Assembly: GCF_900091625.1 (NCBI RefSeq) | Contig: NZ_FMIC01000002.1 | Coordinates: 3,844,001-3,908,000 of the forward strand | From: Micromonospora peucetia | Lineage (GTDB): Bacteria; Actinomycetota; Actinomycetes; Mycobacteriales; Micromonosporaceae | Reading direction: 5' to 3' | DNA length: 64,000 bases | In this document: piece by piece, positions 27,224-35,993 of the stretch | Numbering within the stretch: position 1 is the stretch's first letter | Layout: each line of letters begins with the position of its first letter | Program-made: the position numbers and the translations under genes | Notes under the pieces: generated by a model | What the model saw: only the letters and a program-made list of their open reading frames with translations | Database searches by the model: none | Told to the model about the DNA's origin: nothing

Positions 27224-28165
27224 CTAGATGTTTCCCCGGCCCGAGGTCGGTGGTGTGCCGTGCACGGTGAGGACGGTGCCGGCGCGGACCGCGTCACGGA
27301 GGCGCTCGGCGGGGCCGACGGTGGCGCCGGGCCAGACGACCGCCCGCTCCACGTCGCCGTGGACGACCGCGCCCGCGCCGATCACCGCCGCCCGGCAGCG
27401 GCCGGTCACCGTGGCCGTCGGGTCCACCAGGTTGTCGCCGCCGGCGGCGTGCAGGTTGGCGGCCAGGTAGTCGGCCGGGGTGCCGGTGTCGTAGAATGTG
27501 CCGGGGTACGCCACGACGGTCAGCGCGCCGGCCGCCTCCGCCGGGCGCCAGAGCGCCCGGACGAGGTCGCCGAACCCGGCCGGCAGCTCCCGCACCAGCC
27601 GCCACGGCAGCAGCGAGAAGCCGGTGAACACGTGGCCGTCGAAGGTGCCCGGTGCCGCCGGGTCGGCGGCGGGCTGCCCGAGCAGGCGTACGGAGTCGCC
27701 GTCCCAGTCGCGCAGCAGCGCGGCGATGTCGGGACCGGGTGGCCGGTCCGGGTCGGCGAGGTAGGCGTCGGCGTTGCCGACCAGGACACCGCGCCCGGCG
27801 ATCCACTCCCGCAGGTTCGCCACCCCGCCGGCGGTGCCGAGCGGGTCGCCCGGCTCCACCGACAGGTGGGCGCGGCCCCCGACATGCTCGACGACCTGGT
27901 CGCCGAGGTAGCAGGCGTTGACGGCGACCCGGCCGGGCCCGACCAGGCCGAGGCCGGCCAGCCGGTCCAGCGCCCGGTCGAGCAGCGGCACGTTGCCCAC
28001 CGGGCAGAGCGCCTTGGGCAGCCGCTCGGTCAGTGGCCGCAGCCGGGTGCCCTCGCCAGCGGCGAGCACCACCGCGCAGACCTCGGCCCGGCCGGCGGTC
28101 ACGGTCGCGCCGTGGCCTCTCCCGGCGGCGGTGGCCCCGCCGTCGGCGGCCCGGCCGGCGGTCAT
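27224..28165 (-). CDS. Sugar-phosphate nucleotidyltransferase
   Basis: This 313-aa enzyme has the nucleotide-sugar pyrophosphorylase signature VLAAGEGTRLRPLTERLPKAL near residue 33 and a C-terminal region with a few left-handed-beta-helix-like repeats (NLVDPTATVTGRCRAAVIGAG). It probably makes an NDP-sugar from NTP and a sugar 1-phosphate; mannose-1-phosphate or glucose-1-phosphate are likely substrates. The start ATG 28165 overlaps the NUDIX stop (ATGA). An internal GTG at 28102 is a possible alternative start because the first ~21 residues are low-complexity. Confidence 0.82.
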   Translation of the reverse strand: MTAGRAADGGATAAGRGHGATVTAGRAEVCAVVLAAGEGTRLRPLTERLPKALCPVGNVPLLDRALDRLAGLGLVGPGRVAVNACYLGDQVVEHVGGRAHLSVEPGDPLGTAGGVANLREWIAGRGVLVGNADAYLADPDRPPGPDIAALLRDWDGDSVRLLGQPAADPAAPGTFDGHVFTGFSLLPWRLVRELPAGFGDLVRALWRPAEAAGALTVVAYPGTFYDTGTPADYLAANLHAAGGDNLVDPTATVTGRCRAAVIGAGAVVHGDVERAVVWPGATVGPAERLRDAVRAGTVLTVHGTPPTSGRGNI

Positions 28166-28704
28166 GGCTTCGCGTCGGGCACCGGTGGCGGGAACTGCCC
28201 GGCCAGCGGCCCGATGTCGTAGTACGCGAGCAGCCGGGCCGTCGGCCAGGTCAGCTTGGGCAGATCGTCCAGCGGGTGCCAGGCGGCCTCGAAGACCTCG
28301 GCGCCGTCGACCTTCAGCTCGGTCGTCGACGCCGGCACCTCGGCGGTGAACACGACGTCCACCCAGCCCTTGGCGTGCACCACGGCGTTCGGGACGGCGG
28401 GGCTCAACTGCCGGGGCGAGAGCCGGACGCCGGACTCCTCGTGCAGTTCCCGGGCCGCGCCCACCACCGGGGCCTCGCCCTTCTGCAACAGGCCGGCGGG
28501 CAGCCCCCAGGCCCTGCCGGGCGGCTGGCGCAGCAGCAGCAGCCGGCCCGGCCCCTCGGCCTCGCTGTCCCGGACCAGGGTGACCGCGCCGACGATGTAC
28601 TTCGGCACGGCCAGCCGGACCAGGCGGCGGCGTACCGGCAACGGCAGCCGGTAGAAGACCTGATAGGCGATGGCCCGGCCGGTGGCACGCGAGCGGGGGA
28701 TCAT
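28162..28704 (-). CDS. NUDIX hydrolase
   Basis: This 180-aa protein has a complete NUDIX box at residues 71-93, including the catalytic RELHEESG. The family cleaves nucleoside diphosphates linked to another group. The N-terminal ~35 basic residues before the domain are unusual and may be an amphipathic extension. It overlaps the nucleotidyltransferase gene by 4 nt, so it may act on the NDP-sugar or a related product (inference). It lies 52 nt after the Rel-like gene. Confidence 0.88.
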   Translation of the reverse strand: MIPRSRATGRAIAYQVFYRLPLPVRRRLVRLAVPKYIVGAVTLVRDSEAEGPGRLLLLRQPPGRAWGLPAGLLQKGEAPVVGAARELHEESGVRLSPRQLSPAVPNAVVHAKGWVDVVFTAEVPASTTELKVDGAEVFEAAWHPLDDLPKLTWPTARLLAYYDIGPLAGQFPPPVPDAKP

Positions 28705-28756
28705 GCGTCCAGGCTAGTGGCCGTGAGGAACGTCCGGACCACCCGGGCCACAGCGG

Positions 28757-30571
28757 TCACTGCCGGTGGTCCACCAGGTCGATCAGCTGGCGTACGACGG
28801 TGTCCGGCTCGATCACCCGGTCGAAGACCGCGACCAGCAGCGTCTCCAGGTCGGGGTAGCCCAGTTCCTCCGACAGCCGCAGCAGCGGCAGGTCGCTGGC
28901 CAGGCCCCGGTCGTGCTTGCGCAGGGCCAGCCCGATGGTGGCCCGGCCGAGGCGGACCTTGTCGGTGATGGAGATGCCCGGCTCGGTGTGCTCGGCGAAC
29001 CACCTGCTGATCTGCATCTGCGCCTGCGGCGACTTGACGAAGCCGAGCCACTCCCGGCGCGGCCCGCGCGGGGCGACGTCGGCGTCGAAGCCGTTCGCCG
29101 AGTCGGTCTCGGTGAAGATCTCCACCACGTCGCCCTCGTCCAGTTCGGAGGAGAGCGGAGCCAGCCGGCCGTTGATCCGTGCCGCGAGACAGTGGTCGCC
29201 CCGCTCGGTGCCCAACTCGTACGCCAGGTCGACGGGGGTCGCCCCGGCGGGCAGCACGAGCTGTTGCCCGTCGGCGAAGACCTGGATCTGCGCCTCGGCG
29301 AGGTCGCAGCGTAGCGATTCGAGGAACTGCGCCGGGTCGGTGGTGTCCTGCTCCCAGTCGAGCACCCGGCGCAGCCAGTCAAGCTGCTCCGCGCGGGCGG
29401 CGGACCTACCGCCCCGGGCAGCGGTCGCGCCGCCTCCGGAGCGCGGGAAGCGGAAGTCGGCGGCTACGCCGTACTCCGCCGAGCGGTGCATCTCCACGGT
29501 GCGGATCAGCACCTCCACGGTGCGGTTCTTCGGCCCGCAGACGCTGGTGTGCAGGGACCGGTAGAGGTTGTTCTTGGGGGAGGCGATGAAGTCCTTGAAC
29601 CGGCCGGGCACCGGCCGCCACACCCCGTGGATCGCGCCGAGCGCCGCATAGCAGTCGGTTGCCGGGCCGTCCACCACGATCGCGATGCGGGGCAGGTCGA
29701 AAGGGGTGCCGTGGCCACCGGCCACGGTGTCCTTCCAGATCGAGTAGAGGTGCCGGGGGCGGGGGGTCACCGCCGCGTCCACCTGGCTGCGGCGCAGGGC
29801 CGACTTCGCCCGGGCGACCACCTCGTCGAGGTACGCGTTCCAGCCCGGCCGGTCGTGCACGTGCCGGGCGATCTGGGCGTGCTCGTCGGGCTCCAGGTGC
29901 AGCAGCACCACGTCGTCGAGTTCGCGCTTGAGCGTCTGGATGCCCAGCCGGTCGCAGAGCGGGACCAGGACTTCCTGCGTCTTGCGGGCGATCCGCTCCC
30001 GGGACGCGGCGGACCGGACGCCCAGGGTGCGCATGTTGTGCAGCCGGTCGGCCAGCTTGATGATCAGGACCCGGACGTCCTTGCCGGCCGCGATGATCAT
30101 CTTGCGGATCGTCTCGGCTTCGGCGGCCTTGCCGTAGAACGCCTTGTCGAACTTGGTCACCCCGTCGACCAGGTGCGCCACCTCCGGCCCGAAGTCCTCG
30201 GCGAGCGCCTGGAGGGTGTAGCGGGTGTCCTCCACGGTGTCGTGCAGCAGCGCGGCGACCAGGGTGATGGCGTCCATGCCGATCTCGGCACAGATCTGGG
30301 CCACCGCCAGCGGGTGGGTGATGTAGGGCTCGCCGCTCTTGCGGAACTGCCCGCGGTGCATGTTCTCCGCGATGGTGTAGGCCCGGCGCAGCACGGAGGG
30401 CTCGGTGCCGGGATGGATCGTCCGGTGGGTCCGGACAAGCTGGCTGACCGGGTCGGTGTCGGCGGTGGGCCAGCTCAGCAGCGAGCGCAGCCGGCGGGCC
30501 AGCGGCAGCTCGCCCGGTTGGGTCGGAAGGGCGCCCCCCAGAGCGGCGCCGCTTCCGGCGTCGACGTCCAC
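28757..30571 (-). CDS. Short RelA/SpoT-family (p)ppGpp enzyme
   Basis: This 604-aa protein contains an HD hydrolase domain (HPLAVAQICAEIG, LLHDTVEDTRYTLQ), a synthetase domain (GRFKDFIASPKNNLYRSLHT, then EVLIRTVEMHRSAEYG) and a TGS domain (IQVFADGQQLVLPAGATPVDLAYE). It ends soon after; the helical, zinc-finger and ACT regions of full-length Rel (about 750-800 aa) are absent. The synthetase motif usually reading D-L-x-(G/A)-I-R is DLPRIAI here. HD residues look intact, so hydrolase activity is likely and synthetase activity doubtful. GTG 30571 is chosen because GAGGAG sits 9 nt upstream; GTG 30580 abuts it. Confidence 0.87.
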   Translation of the reverse strand: MDVDAGSGAALGGALPTQPGELPLARRLRSLLSWPTADTDPVSQLVRTHRTIHPGTEPSVLRRAYTIAENMHRGQFRKSGEPYITHPLAVAQICAEIGMDAITLVAALLHDTVEDTRYTLQALAEDFGPEVAHLVDGVTKFDKAFYGKAAEAETIRKMIIAAGKDVRVLIIKLADRLHNMRTLGVRSAASRERIARKTQEVLVPLCDRLGIQTLKRELDDVVLLHLEPDEHAQIARHVHDRPGWNAYLDEVVARAKSALRRSQVDAAVTPRPRHLYSIWKDTVAGGHGTPFDLPRIAIVVDGPATDCYAALGAIHGVWRPVPGRFKDFIASPKNNLYRSLHTSVCGPKNRTVEVLIRTVEMHRSAEYGVAADFRFPRSGGGATAARGGRSAARAEQLDWLRRVLDWEQDTTDPAQFLESLRCDLAEAQIQVFADGQQLVLPAGATPVDLAYELGTERGDHCLAARINGRLAPLSSELDEGDVVEIFTETDSANGFDADVAPRGPRREWLGFVKSPQAQMQISRWFAEHTEPGISITDKVRLGRATIGLALRKHDRGLASDLPLLRLSEELGYPDLETLLVAVFDRVIEPDTVVRQLIDLVDHRQ

Positions 30572-30700
30572 GTGGGACACCTCCTCACCCCGGCCCCACG
30601 GCCGCCGACACCCGGCAACCGGGAGCAGGCCCACGAAACGGGCAGGACTGCACTTCTCCAACAGCCTAAGGGAGTCGAGGTAGTCCGATCGGTCACTTGG

Positions 30701-32455
30701 TCATGGGCGTTCGGTCGAGCTTTGCTGAGACGCGGCTTTCTCGGCCTTGCTCAGCAGGTCGCGGAAGCGGCCCGCACCGGCCACCGGGGACGCCCATCCG
30801 GAGGACATCTCCACCAGCCGGGTCTCCGGTCTTTCCAACCAGGACAGGACGCGCTCGGTCTCCTCGGCCGAGGCACGCGGGACCGGGCCGTGGCCGGGCA
30901 GGACTGTCTCGGCGGTCGCCCGGATCGCGGTGATCGTCGGTCGGGGGTGGACCCCGGGTGGTGAGACGCCCGCCCCGGCCAGCCGGCCGTGCCGCACCAG
31001 CGCCAGCTCCCAGCCGCCGTGGGCCGCCGGACGTGCCGCGACCAGCTCGGCGATCCCGGTCAGCGCGGTCAGCCGCTGCATCCGCACGGTCGCCCGCAGC
31101 ACCGCCGCCAGCCGGGACCGGGCCACCGCCGCCTCCTCGTAGCGCCGGGCATCAGAGAGCGCGTCGATCCGGGCGAGCAGGGCGTCGACCACCGGTTGCG
31201 GGTCGGTGGCGGTGGCGGTGCGGAACGGCGCCACCGCGCGGTCGTCGTACTCCTCGGGGGAGATCCGGTGCTCGCAGGGCGCCGGGCAGCGGCCCAGCTC
31301 GGCCAGCGCGCAGGCCGGCGTGACCGTGCGCAGCGAGAGCCGGTGGGTGCACTGGCGCAGCGGGACGGCGTCGTGGAAGCCGGCGGCGGCCAGCTCCGCC
31401 GCTCGGCGGGAGCTGAACGGGCCGAGGTATGCGGCGTCGCCGGGGGCGATGGCCCGGACCACCGACAGCCGGGGGTACGGCCCGTCGGTCAGCTTCAGCC
31501 AGAGCACCCGCTCCGGGAACTTCGACCGCCGGTTGTACGGCGGGGCGTGCGCCCCGATCAACCGCAGTTCGCGGACCTCCGCCTCCAGCGAGTGGGCACA
31601 CTCCACTGCCTCCACCCGCTCCGCCGCGGCGAGCATCTCGGAGATCCGGGCCCGCTTCTCCGACGCGGTGAAGTAGCTGCGCACCCGGGTGGCGATGTCG
31701 CCGGAGGTGCCGACGTAGAGCGGCCGGTCGTCGGCGGCCCGGAAGATGTAGACCCCCGGCGCCCTGGGCAGCCCCTCGGCCAGGTGCCGCTTGCGCCGCT
31801 GGGTCGGGGTGACCGCCCGGGCGAACTCGATGGCGTCGCCGACGGTGTCGACCCGGTGCCCGCCCAGCCGGGCGATCAGCCCGTGCAGCACGTCGACGGT
31901 GGCCCTGGCGTCGTCGAGCGCCCGGTGGGTCGGCTGGGTGGCGGTGCGGAAGTAGGCCGCGAGCGTGCCCAGCTTGCGGTTGGGCACCTCGTCGCGGGTC
32001 AGCACCCGGCGGGCCAGCGCGGCGGTGTCCAGCACCCGCGGGTTGGGCCAGCGGTAGCCGTGCTTCGCGCAGGCGGCCTTGAGGAAGCCCACGTCGTAGG
32101 GGGCGTTGTGGGCGACCAGCACGGCGTCGGTGACGAACTCCAGGAAGCTCGGCAGCACCTGCTCGATCGGCGGGGCCGGCACCAGCATGGCCTCGGTGAT
32201 GCCGGTGAGCACGGTGATGAACGGCGGGATGGGCACGCCGGGGTTGACCAGGGTGGCCAACACGCCCAACTCCTCGCCGCCGCGTACCTTCACCGCGCCG
32301 ATCTCGGTGATCCCGCCCCCGTCCGGTGAGCCACCGGTGGTCTCCAGGTCGACCACCACGAACGTCGTCGCGTACAGCGGCAGCGCCGGGTCGATCCCGC
32401 CCGCGCCCGGGACGAAACCGGCCAGCGGCTCCTGGACGTACTCGGTCTGTGCCAT
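30701..32455 (-). CDS. DnaQ-like 3'-5' exonuclease fused to UvrC-like GIY-YIG nuclease
   Basis: This 584-aa protein joins two nuclease types. An N-terminal DEDDh exonuclease covers about residues 20-190 (VVDLETTGGSPDGGGITEIG, AHNAPYDVGFL, THRALDDARATVDVL). A GIY-YIG domain follows (APGVYIFRAADDRPLYVGTSGDIATRVRSYF). A UvrC-like region with RRYEEAAVARSRL ends the protein. From memory it matches M. tuberculosis Rv2191 and is related to Cho-type repair nucleases. A role in DNA repair is inferred. ATG 32455 is used as the start; GTG 32545 would add a low-complexity leader. Confidence 0.88.
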   Translation of the reverse strand: MAQTEYVQEPLAGFVPGAGGIDPALPLYATTFVVVDLETTGGSPDGGGITEIGAVKVRGGEELGVLATLVNPGVPIPPFITVLTGITEAMLVPAPPIEQVLPSFLEFVTDAVLVAHNAPYDVGFLKAACAKHGYRWPNPRVLDTAALARRVLTRDEVPNRKLGTLAAYFRTATQPTHRALDDARATVDVLHGLIARLGGHRVDTVGDAIEFARAVTPTQRRKRHLAEGLPRAPGVYIFRAADDRPLYVGTSGDIATRVRSYFTASEKRARISEMLAAAERVEAVECAHSLEAEVRELRLIGAHAPPYNRRSKFPERVLWLKLTDGPYPRLSVVRAIAPGDAAYLGPFSSRRAAELAAAGFHDAVPLRQCTHRLSLRTVTPACALAELGRCPAPCEHRISPEEYDDRAVAPFRTATATDPQPVVDALLARIDALSDARRYEEAAVARSRLAAVLRATVRMQRLTALTGIAELVAARPAAHGGWELALVRHGRLAGAGVSPPGVHPRPTITAIRATAETVLPGHGPVPRASAEETERVLSWLERPETRLVEMSSGWASPVAGAGRFRDLLSKAEKAASQQSSTERP

Positions 32456-32582
32456 CGGCGGCACGCTAGCGTTCCGGTCCGACACTCCTGTCCCACCGGC
32501 ATCAGACGTGGCCACCGGTCTAGGATGAGAGATCGGCTCACTCACCGGGCGGTGGGCCCGGTCGCGGTGGGAGACTTGCCAC

Positions 32583-34013
32583 ATGCCCCTCACCGAGCCG
32601 CACGACGACCGCCTCCAGCAGGAGGAACCGGTCGACGCTGCGCGCGACGTCGGTGAGGGCGGTCCCGACGTCGGTGAGGGCGCCCCCGACGAGGTCAGCC
32701 TGCCCGAGCCGGAGCCCGTCCTGCCCGAGCCGGTCCGGCAGCGGATCGTGGCGCTCACCGCGACGGTGCTGCCCGGGCTGCCCGCCGACGAGGTGCCGGT
32801 GCCGTTGCGCCGGGTCGCCAAGTTCGCCCCCAACCGCCGGGCGCGGCTCGGCGCCCCGGCGATCGCCGCCCAGCTCACCGCGGATCCGTTGTTCCGGCAG
32901 CGGATCACCGCCCGGGTCCTCGCCGACACCGGCGACCTGGGCGCCGCGGTGCTGGAGGGCACCGCGCCGGCCGCCGCCGACCCGGTCGAGGTGGCGGCGC
33001 TGGCCTACCTGGCCAGGCCCCGCGGCTGGCGGGAGCTGATCGAGGCCAGCGGGGCGGCGGTCCGCGCCGAGGCCGACAGCGCGGTCGTTGCCGAACTGGT
33101 CCGCGAGGCCGAGCAGCGGGCCACCCGCGCCGAGCACGACCGGGCGGTGGCTCGGGTCGAGGCGGAGAAACTCCGCGACGAGCTGGCCCGGGTCCGCGAG
33201 GAGCTCGGTCAGCTGCGCGAGGAGGGCCGGCAGCTGACCCGGTCGCTGCGCGAGACGCAGGCCCGCGAACGCAAGGCCACCGAGCTGCTCGCCACCGAGC
33301 GGGGGCGGGCCACCCGGGCGGCGGCCGACGTCGACGCCGAGCTGCGCCGGGTCCGGGCCCGGCTGGCCGAGGCCGAGGCGGCGGCGGGGGTCGCCCGGAC
33401 CAGCGCCAAGGAGGCCCGCTCGGTCGACGACGCCCGGCTCTGGCTGCTGCTGGAGACCATCGGGCAGGCCGCCGTCGGGCTGCGCCGCGAGTTGGCGCTC
33501 GACCCGGTCGACAAGCTGCCCGCGGATTTCGTCGCCGACGCGTTCGCCGACCAGTCCGGCACCACGCCGGCCGGCACCGCGGCCCGGGCCCGGGACACCG
33601 ACGACCCGGCCCGCCTCGACCAGCTGCTCGCCCTGCCCCGGGCGCACCTCGTCGTCGACGGCTACAACGTGACCAAGCGTGGCTTCGGCGAGATGTCCCT
33701 GGAGCAGCAGCGCAAGCGGCTGATCACCGGCCTGGGCGGGATCGCCGCGCAGACCGGCGACGAGGTCACGGTCGTCTTCGACGGCGCCGAACGGATGCAC
33801 GGGCTGCCGCCCACGCCGCGCGGCGTGCGGGTGCTCTTCTCCCGCAAGGGGGAGACCGCCGACGAGCTGATCCGGCGCCTGGTCCGCGCCGAGCCGCCGG
33901 GCCGCCCGGTGGTGGTGGTCTCCTCGGACCGCGAGGTCGCCGACGGCGTACGCCGGCACGGCGCGTACCCGCTCGGCGCCGACTCGCTGCTGCGCCGGTT
34001 GTCCCGGTCCTGA
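32583..34013 (+). CDS. NYN-domain (YacP-like) putative RNA nuclease
   Basis: This 476-aa protein has an N-terminal acidic leader, a helical region, a long coiled coil (about residues 180-290, rich in Glu/Arg/Ala) and a C-terminal NYN domain. In the latter HLVVDGYNVTKRGFGEMSLEQQRKRL, read here in short parts, and VVSSDREVADGVRRHGA supply the acidic PIN-like catalytic residues (D in VVDGYN, D in FDGAERM, D in SSDREV). It probably cuts RNA, perhaps rRNA or tRNA. It diverges from the DnaQ/GIY-YIG gene. Confidence 0.87.
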   Translation: MPLTEPHDDRLQQEEPVDAARDVGEGGPDVGEGAPDEVSLPEPEPVLPEPVRQRIVALTATVLPGLPADEVPVPLRRVAKFAPNRRARLGAPAIAAQLTADPLFRQRITARVLADTGDLGAAVLEGTAPAAADPVEVAALAYLARPRGWRELIEASGAAVRAEADSAVVAELVREAEQRATRAEHDRAVARVEAEKLRDELARVREELGQLREEGRQLTRSLRETQARERKATELLATERGRATRAAADVDAELRRVRARLAEAEAAAGVARTSAKEARSVDDARLWLLLETIGQAAVGLRRELALDPVDKLPADFVADAFADQSGTTPAGTAARARDTDDPARLDQLLALPRAHLVVDGYNVTKRGFGEMSLEQQRKRLITGLGGIAAQTGDEVTVVFDGAERMHGLPPTPRGVRVLFSRKGETADELIRRLVRAEPPGRPVVVVSSDREVADGVRRHGAYPLGADSLLRRLSRS

Positions 34014-34156
34014 TCGGGGTGCTTGATCGCTTTCGAGCCGTCCGCGACCGGTTGTCCCTTTTCTGTCGTACCCCGCGCCTAGCGTCGTGGTGACCGACGG
34101 TGGTCGGGCGGCGACGCAGGTGTCCCGTCCGTCGCCGCAGCGCATCAGGAGGCGAG

Positions 34157-34369
34157 ATGCTCATCGACTGCGACGGGTGTGGTGTCCGGGGCGACGGCTG
34201 CGCGGGCTGCCTGGTGACCGCGCTGTTCGACGATTCGTCCCCGGCCGCCGGGCTGGGCGGTCCCGAGGCCCGGGCGATCGAGGTGTTCGCCCGGGCCGGT
34301 TTCGAGGTGGAGGTGCTGCCCGAGCCCCGGCCGGCGCGACGCCCCGCCCGGCGCCGCCGCGCCGCGTGA
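34157..34369 (+). CDS. Small Cys-rich protein
   Basis: This 70-aa protein starts at ATG 34157 with AGGAGG 4 nt upstream. The first 20 residues contain two CxxC pairs, MLIDCDGCGVRGDGCAGC, which may bind zinc or a cluster. An acidic middle (LFDDSSPAAGLGGPEARAIEVF) leads to a basic tail ending RRRRAA. The stop codon lies inside the first copy of a 17-bp tandem repeat. Function unknown; the good start site and composition support a real gene. Confidence 0.75.
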   Translation: MLIDCDGCGVRGDGCAGCLVTALFDDSSPAAGLGGPEARAIEVFARAGFEVEVLPEPRPARRPARRRRAA

Positions 34370-34465
34370 CGCGCCCGCTGCCGTGACGCGCCCGCTGCCG
34401 TGACGCGCCCGCTGCCGTGACGCGCCCGCTGCCGTGACGCGCCCGCTGCCGTGACGCGCCCGCTG
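34364..34465. repeat. 17-bp tandem repeat, 6 copies
   Basis: Six back-to-back copies of CCGTGACGCGCCCGCTG run from 34364 to 34465 (the first copy begins G instead of C). They start at the 3' end of the Cys-rich gene, overlap its TGA, and are followed by a diverged unit. There are no spacers, so this is not CRISPR. The rest of the gap, 34466-34665, contains no gene; TAGGAT at 34632-34637 could be a -10 box. Confidence 0.95.
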
Positions 34466-34665
34466 GCTGTCACGGCCCGCTGGCCGTGCCGGCCGGCCTG
34501 GTTGGCGGTGGCCGGTGTAGCGGTCCCCGCCCGTGGGGGGCGCGCCGCTGCGGGCGGCGGCCTCCTCGACGGGCCGGGACACCGGTGGGCCGGGGTGGCA
34601 CCGGCGGCGGGGCAGCGATCGAGGCGGGCAATAGGATGGGCGGTCACGGCGGAGGGAGCGGCGGC

Positions 34666-34737
34666 ATGACGCGGGTACGGCGCGGTGGTGACAGCCCCGA
34701 CGCGATCGGCGACGCGGCGCCGGGAAGGCCGCGGTGA
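34666..34737 (+). CDS. Possible 23-aa leader peptide coupled to the M48 protease gene
   Basis: ATG 34666 is preceded by a strong ribosome-binding site (GGAGGGAG at 34651-34658) and opens a 23-codon frame (MTRVRRGGDSPDAIGDAAPG...) whose TGA overlaps the GTG start of the protease gene (GTGA at 34734). It could be a leader ORF that couples translation, or the signal may be fortuitous. Confidence 0.4.
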   Translation: MTRVRRGGDSPDAIGDAAPGRPR

Positions 34738-35993
34738 CCCCGCGCGGCTGGGCGTTGCTCACCCTCGCCGGGCTGACCCTCGCCCTCCTCGTCGCCGCGG
34801 CGCTGCTGATCCCGTGGCACCGGCCGCCGGCTCCCCGGGCCGACCAGCTTGCCGCGCTGGGCGACCTCCCCGCCGACCAGGTGGCCCGCGGCCGGGAGTT
34901 CCGGTCCGCGCTGCGCCCCGCCGGCTGGACCGCCGTCGCCGTCGGCCTGCTGGTGGCCCTGCTGCTCGGCCTGACCCCGCTGGGCAGCCGGCTCGTCGAG
35001 CTGGCCGGCCGTCCGTTCGGTGGCCACTGGGCCGCCCAGGCCGTGCTCGGCGGGCTCGCCGTGGTGCTCGTCGCCGACCTGGTGACCCTCCCGTTCGCCG
35101 CCTGGCGCCAGTCCATGCTCACCCGCTACGGGCTGAGCACCAACGGCTGGAGCGGCTGGACGGTCGACCTGCTCAAGTCGTACGCGGTCAGCGCGGTCAT
35201 CGGCGCGGTGGCGCTGCTCGGCTTCTACACCGTCATCCGGCTGTCGCCGCGCTGGTGGTGGGCGTTCGGCGCGGCCGGGGCGGCAACCCTGGTGGTGCTG
35301 CTCTCCTTCGTGCTGCCGGTGCTCGTGGAGCCGGTCTTCAACAGGTTCACCCCGATGGAGCAGGGCCCACTGCGCACCCAGCTGACGGAAATGGCGGCCC
35401 GCGACGGAGTTCCGGTGCGCGACGTGCTGGTCGCCGACGCGTCGCGGCGTACGAGGGCCGTGAACGCGTACGTCTCGGGGCTCGGTCCGACCCGGCGGGT
35501 GGTGGTCTACGACACGCTGCTGCGCGAGGCGACGCCGGCCGAGGTGACCGCCGTGGTGGCACACGAGCTGGGGCACGCCAAGGACCGGGACGTGGCGGTC
35601 GGCACGCTGACCGGGGCGCTGGGCGCCGCCGCCGCGGTGGTCGCCCTCTACCTGCTCGGCTCGTCCGGCCCGCTGCTGCGGCTGGCCGGCGTCGAATCGG
35701 TCGCCCAGCCGCGCGCGTTTCCCCTGCTGGTCGCCCTGGTGACGGTGGCCGGGCTGGTCTCCGCGCCGGCGCAGGCGCTGATGTCACGGCGGGTGGAGGC
35801 GCGCGCCGACGCGCACGCGCTCGCGCTGACCGGCGACCCGGCCGCCTTCGAGGCGATGCAGCGCCGGCTCGCCGGCATCAACCTCGCCGACCCCGATCCG
35901 CCGCGCTGGGAATACCTCTACTCCGCCACGCACCCGTCCACGGTCGAGCGGATGGCCGCCGCCCGCGCCCACGCCAGGGAGGCCGGCCGATGA
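34734..35993 (+). CDS. M48-family membrane zinc protease (Ste24/HtpX-like)
   Basis: This 419-aa polytopic membrane protease has the zinc motif HELGH at residues 277-281 and a third-ligand region VEARADAHAL near residue 355. The N-terminal half has about five helices, and SMLTRYGLSTN before a helix fits the CAAX-protease-like (Ste24) subgroup. It would cleave membrane or lipidated proteins. The start is GTG 34734 with GGGAAGG upstream. Its stop overlaps the next gene's ATG (ATGA at 35990), coupling it to the mannosyltransferase. Confidence 0.9.
   Translation: MTPRGWALLTLAGLTLALLVAAALLIPWHRPPAPRADQLAALGDLPADQVARGREFRSALRPAGWTAVAVGLLVALLLGLTPLGSRLVELAGRPFGGHWAAQAVLGGLAVVLVADLVTLPFAAWRQSMLTRYGLSTNGWSGWTVDLLKSYAVSAVIGAVALLGFYTVIRLSPRWWWAFGAAGAATLVVLLSFVLPVLVEPVFNRFTPMEQGPLRTQLTEMAARDGVPVRDVLVADASRRTRAVNAYVSGLGPTRRVVVYDTLLREATPAEVTAVVAHELGHAKDRDVAVGTLTGALGAAAAVVALYLLGSSGPLLRLAGVESVAQPRAFPLLVALVTVAGLVSAPAQALMSRRVEARADAHALALTGDPAAFEAMQRRLAGINLADPDPPRWEYLYSATHPSTVERMAAARAHAREAGR

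Noticed and set aside
34364..34465. CRISPR-like array
   Set aside because: The 17-bp units are directly adjacent with no spacers and no cas genes are present.
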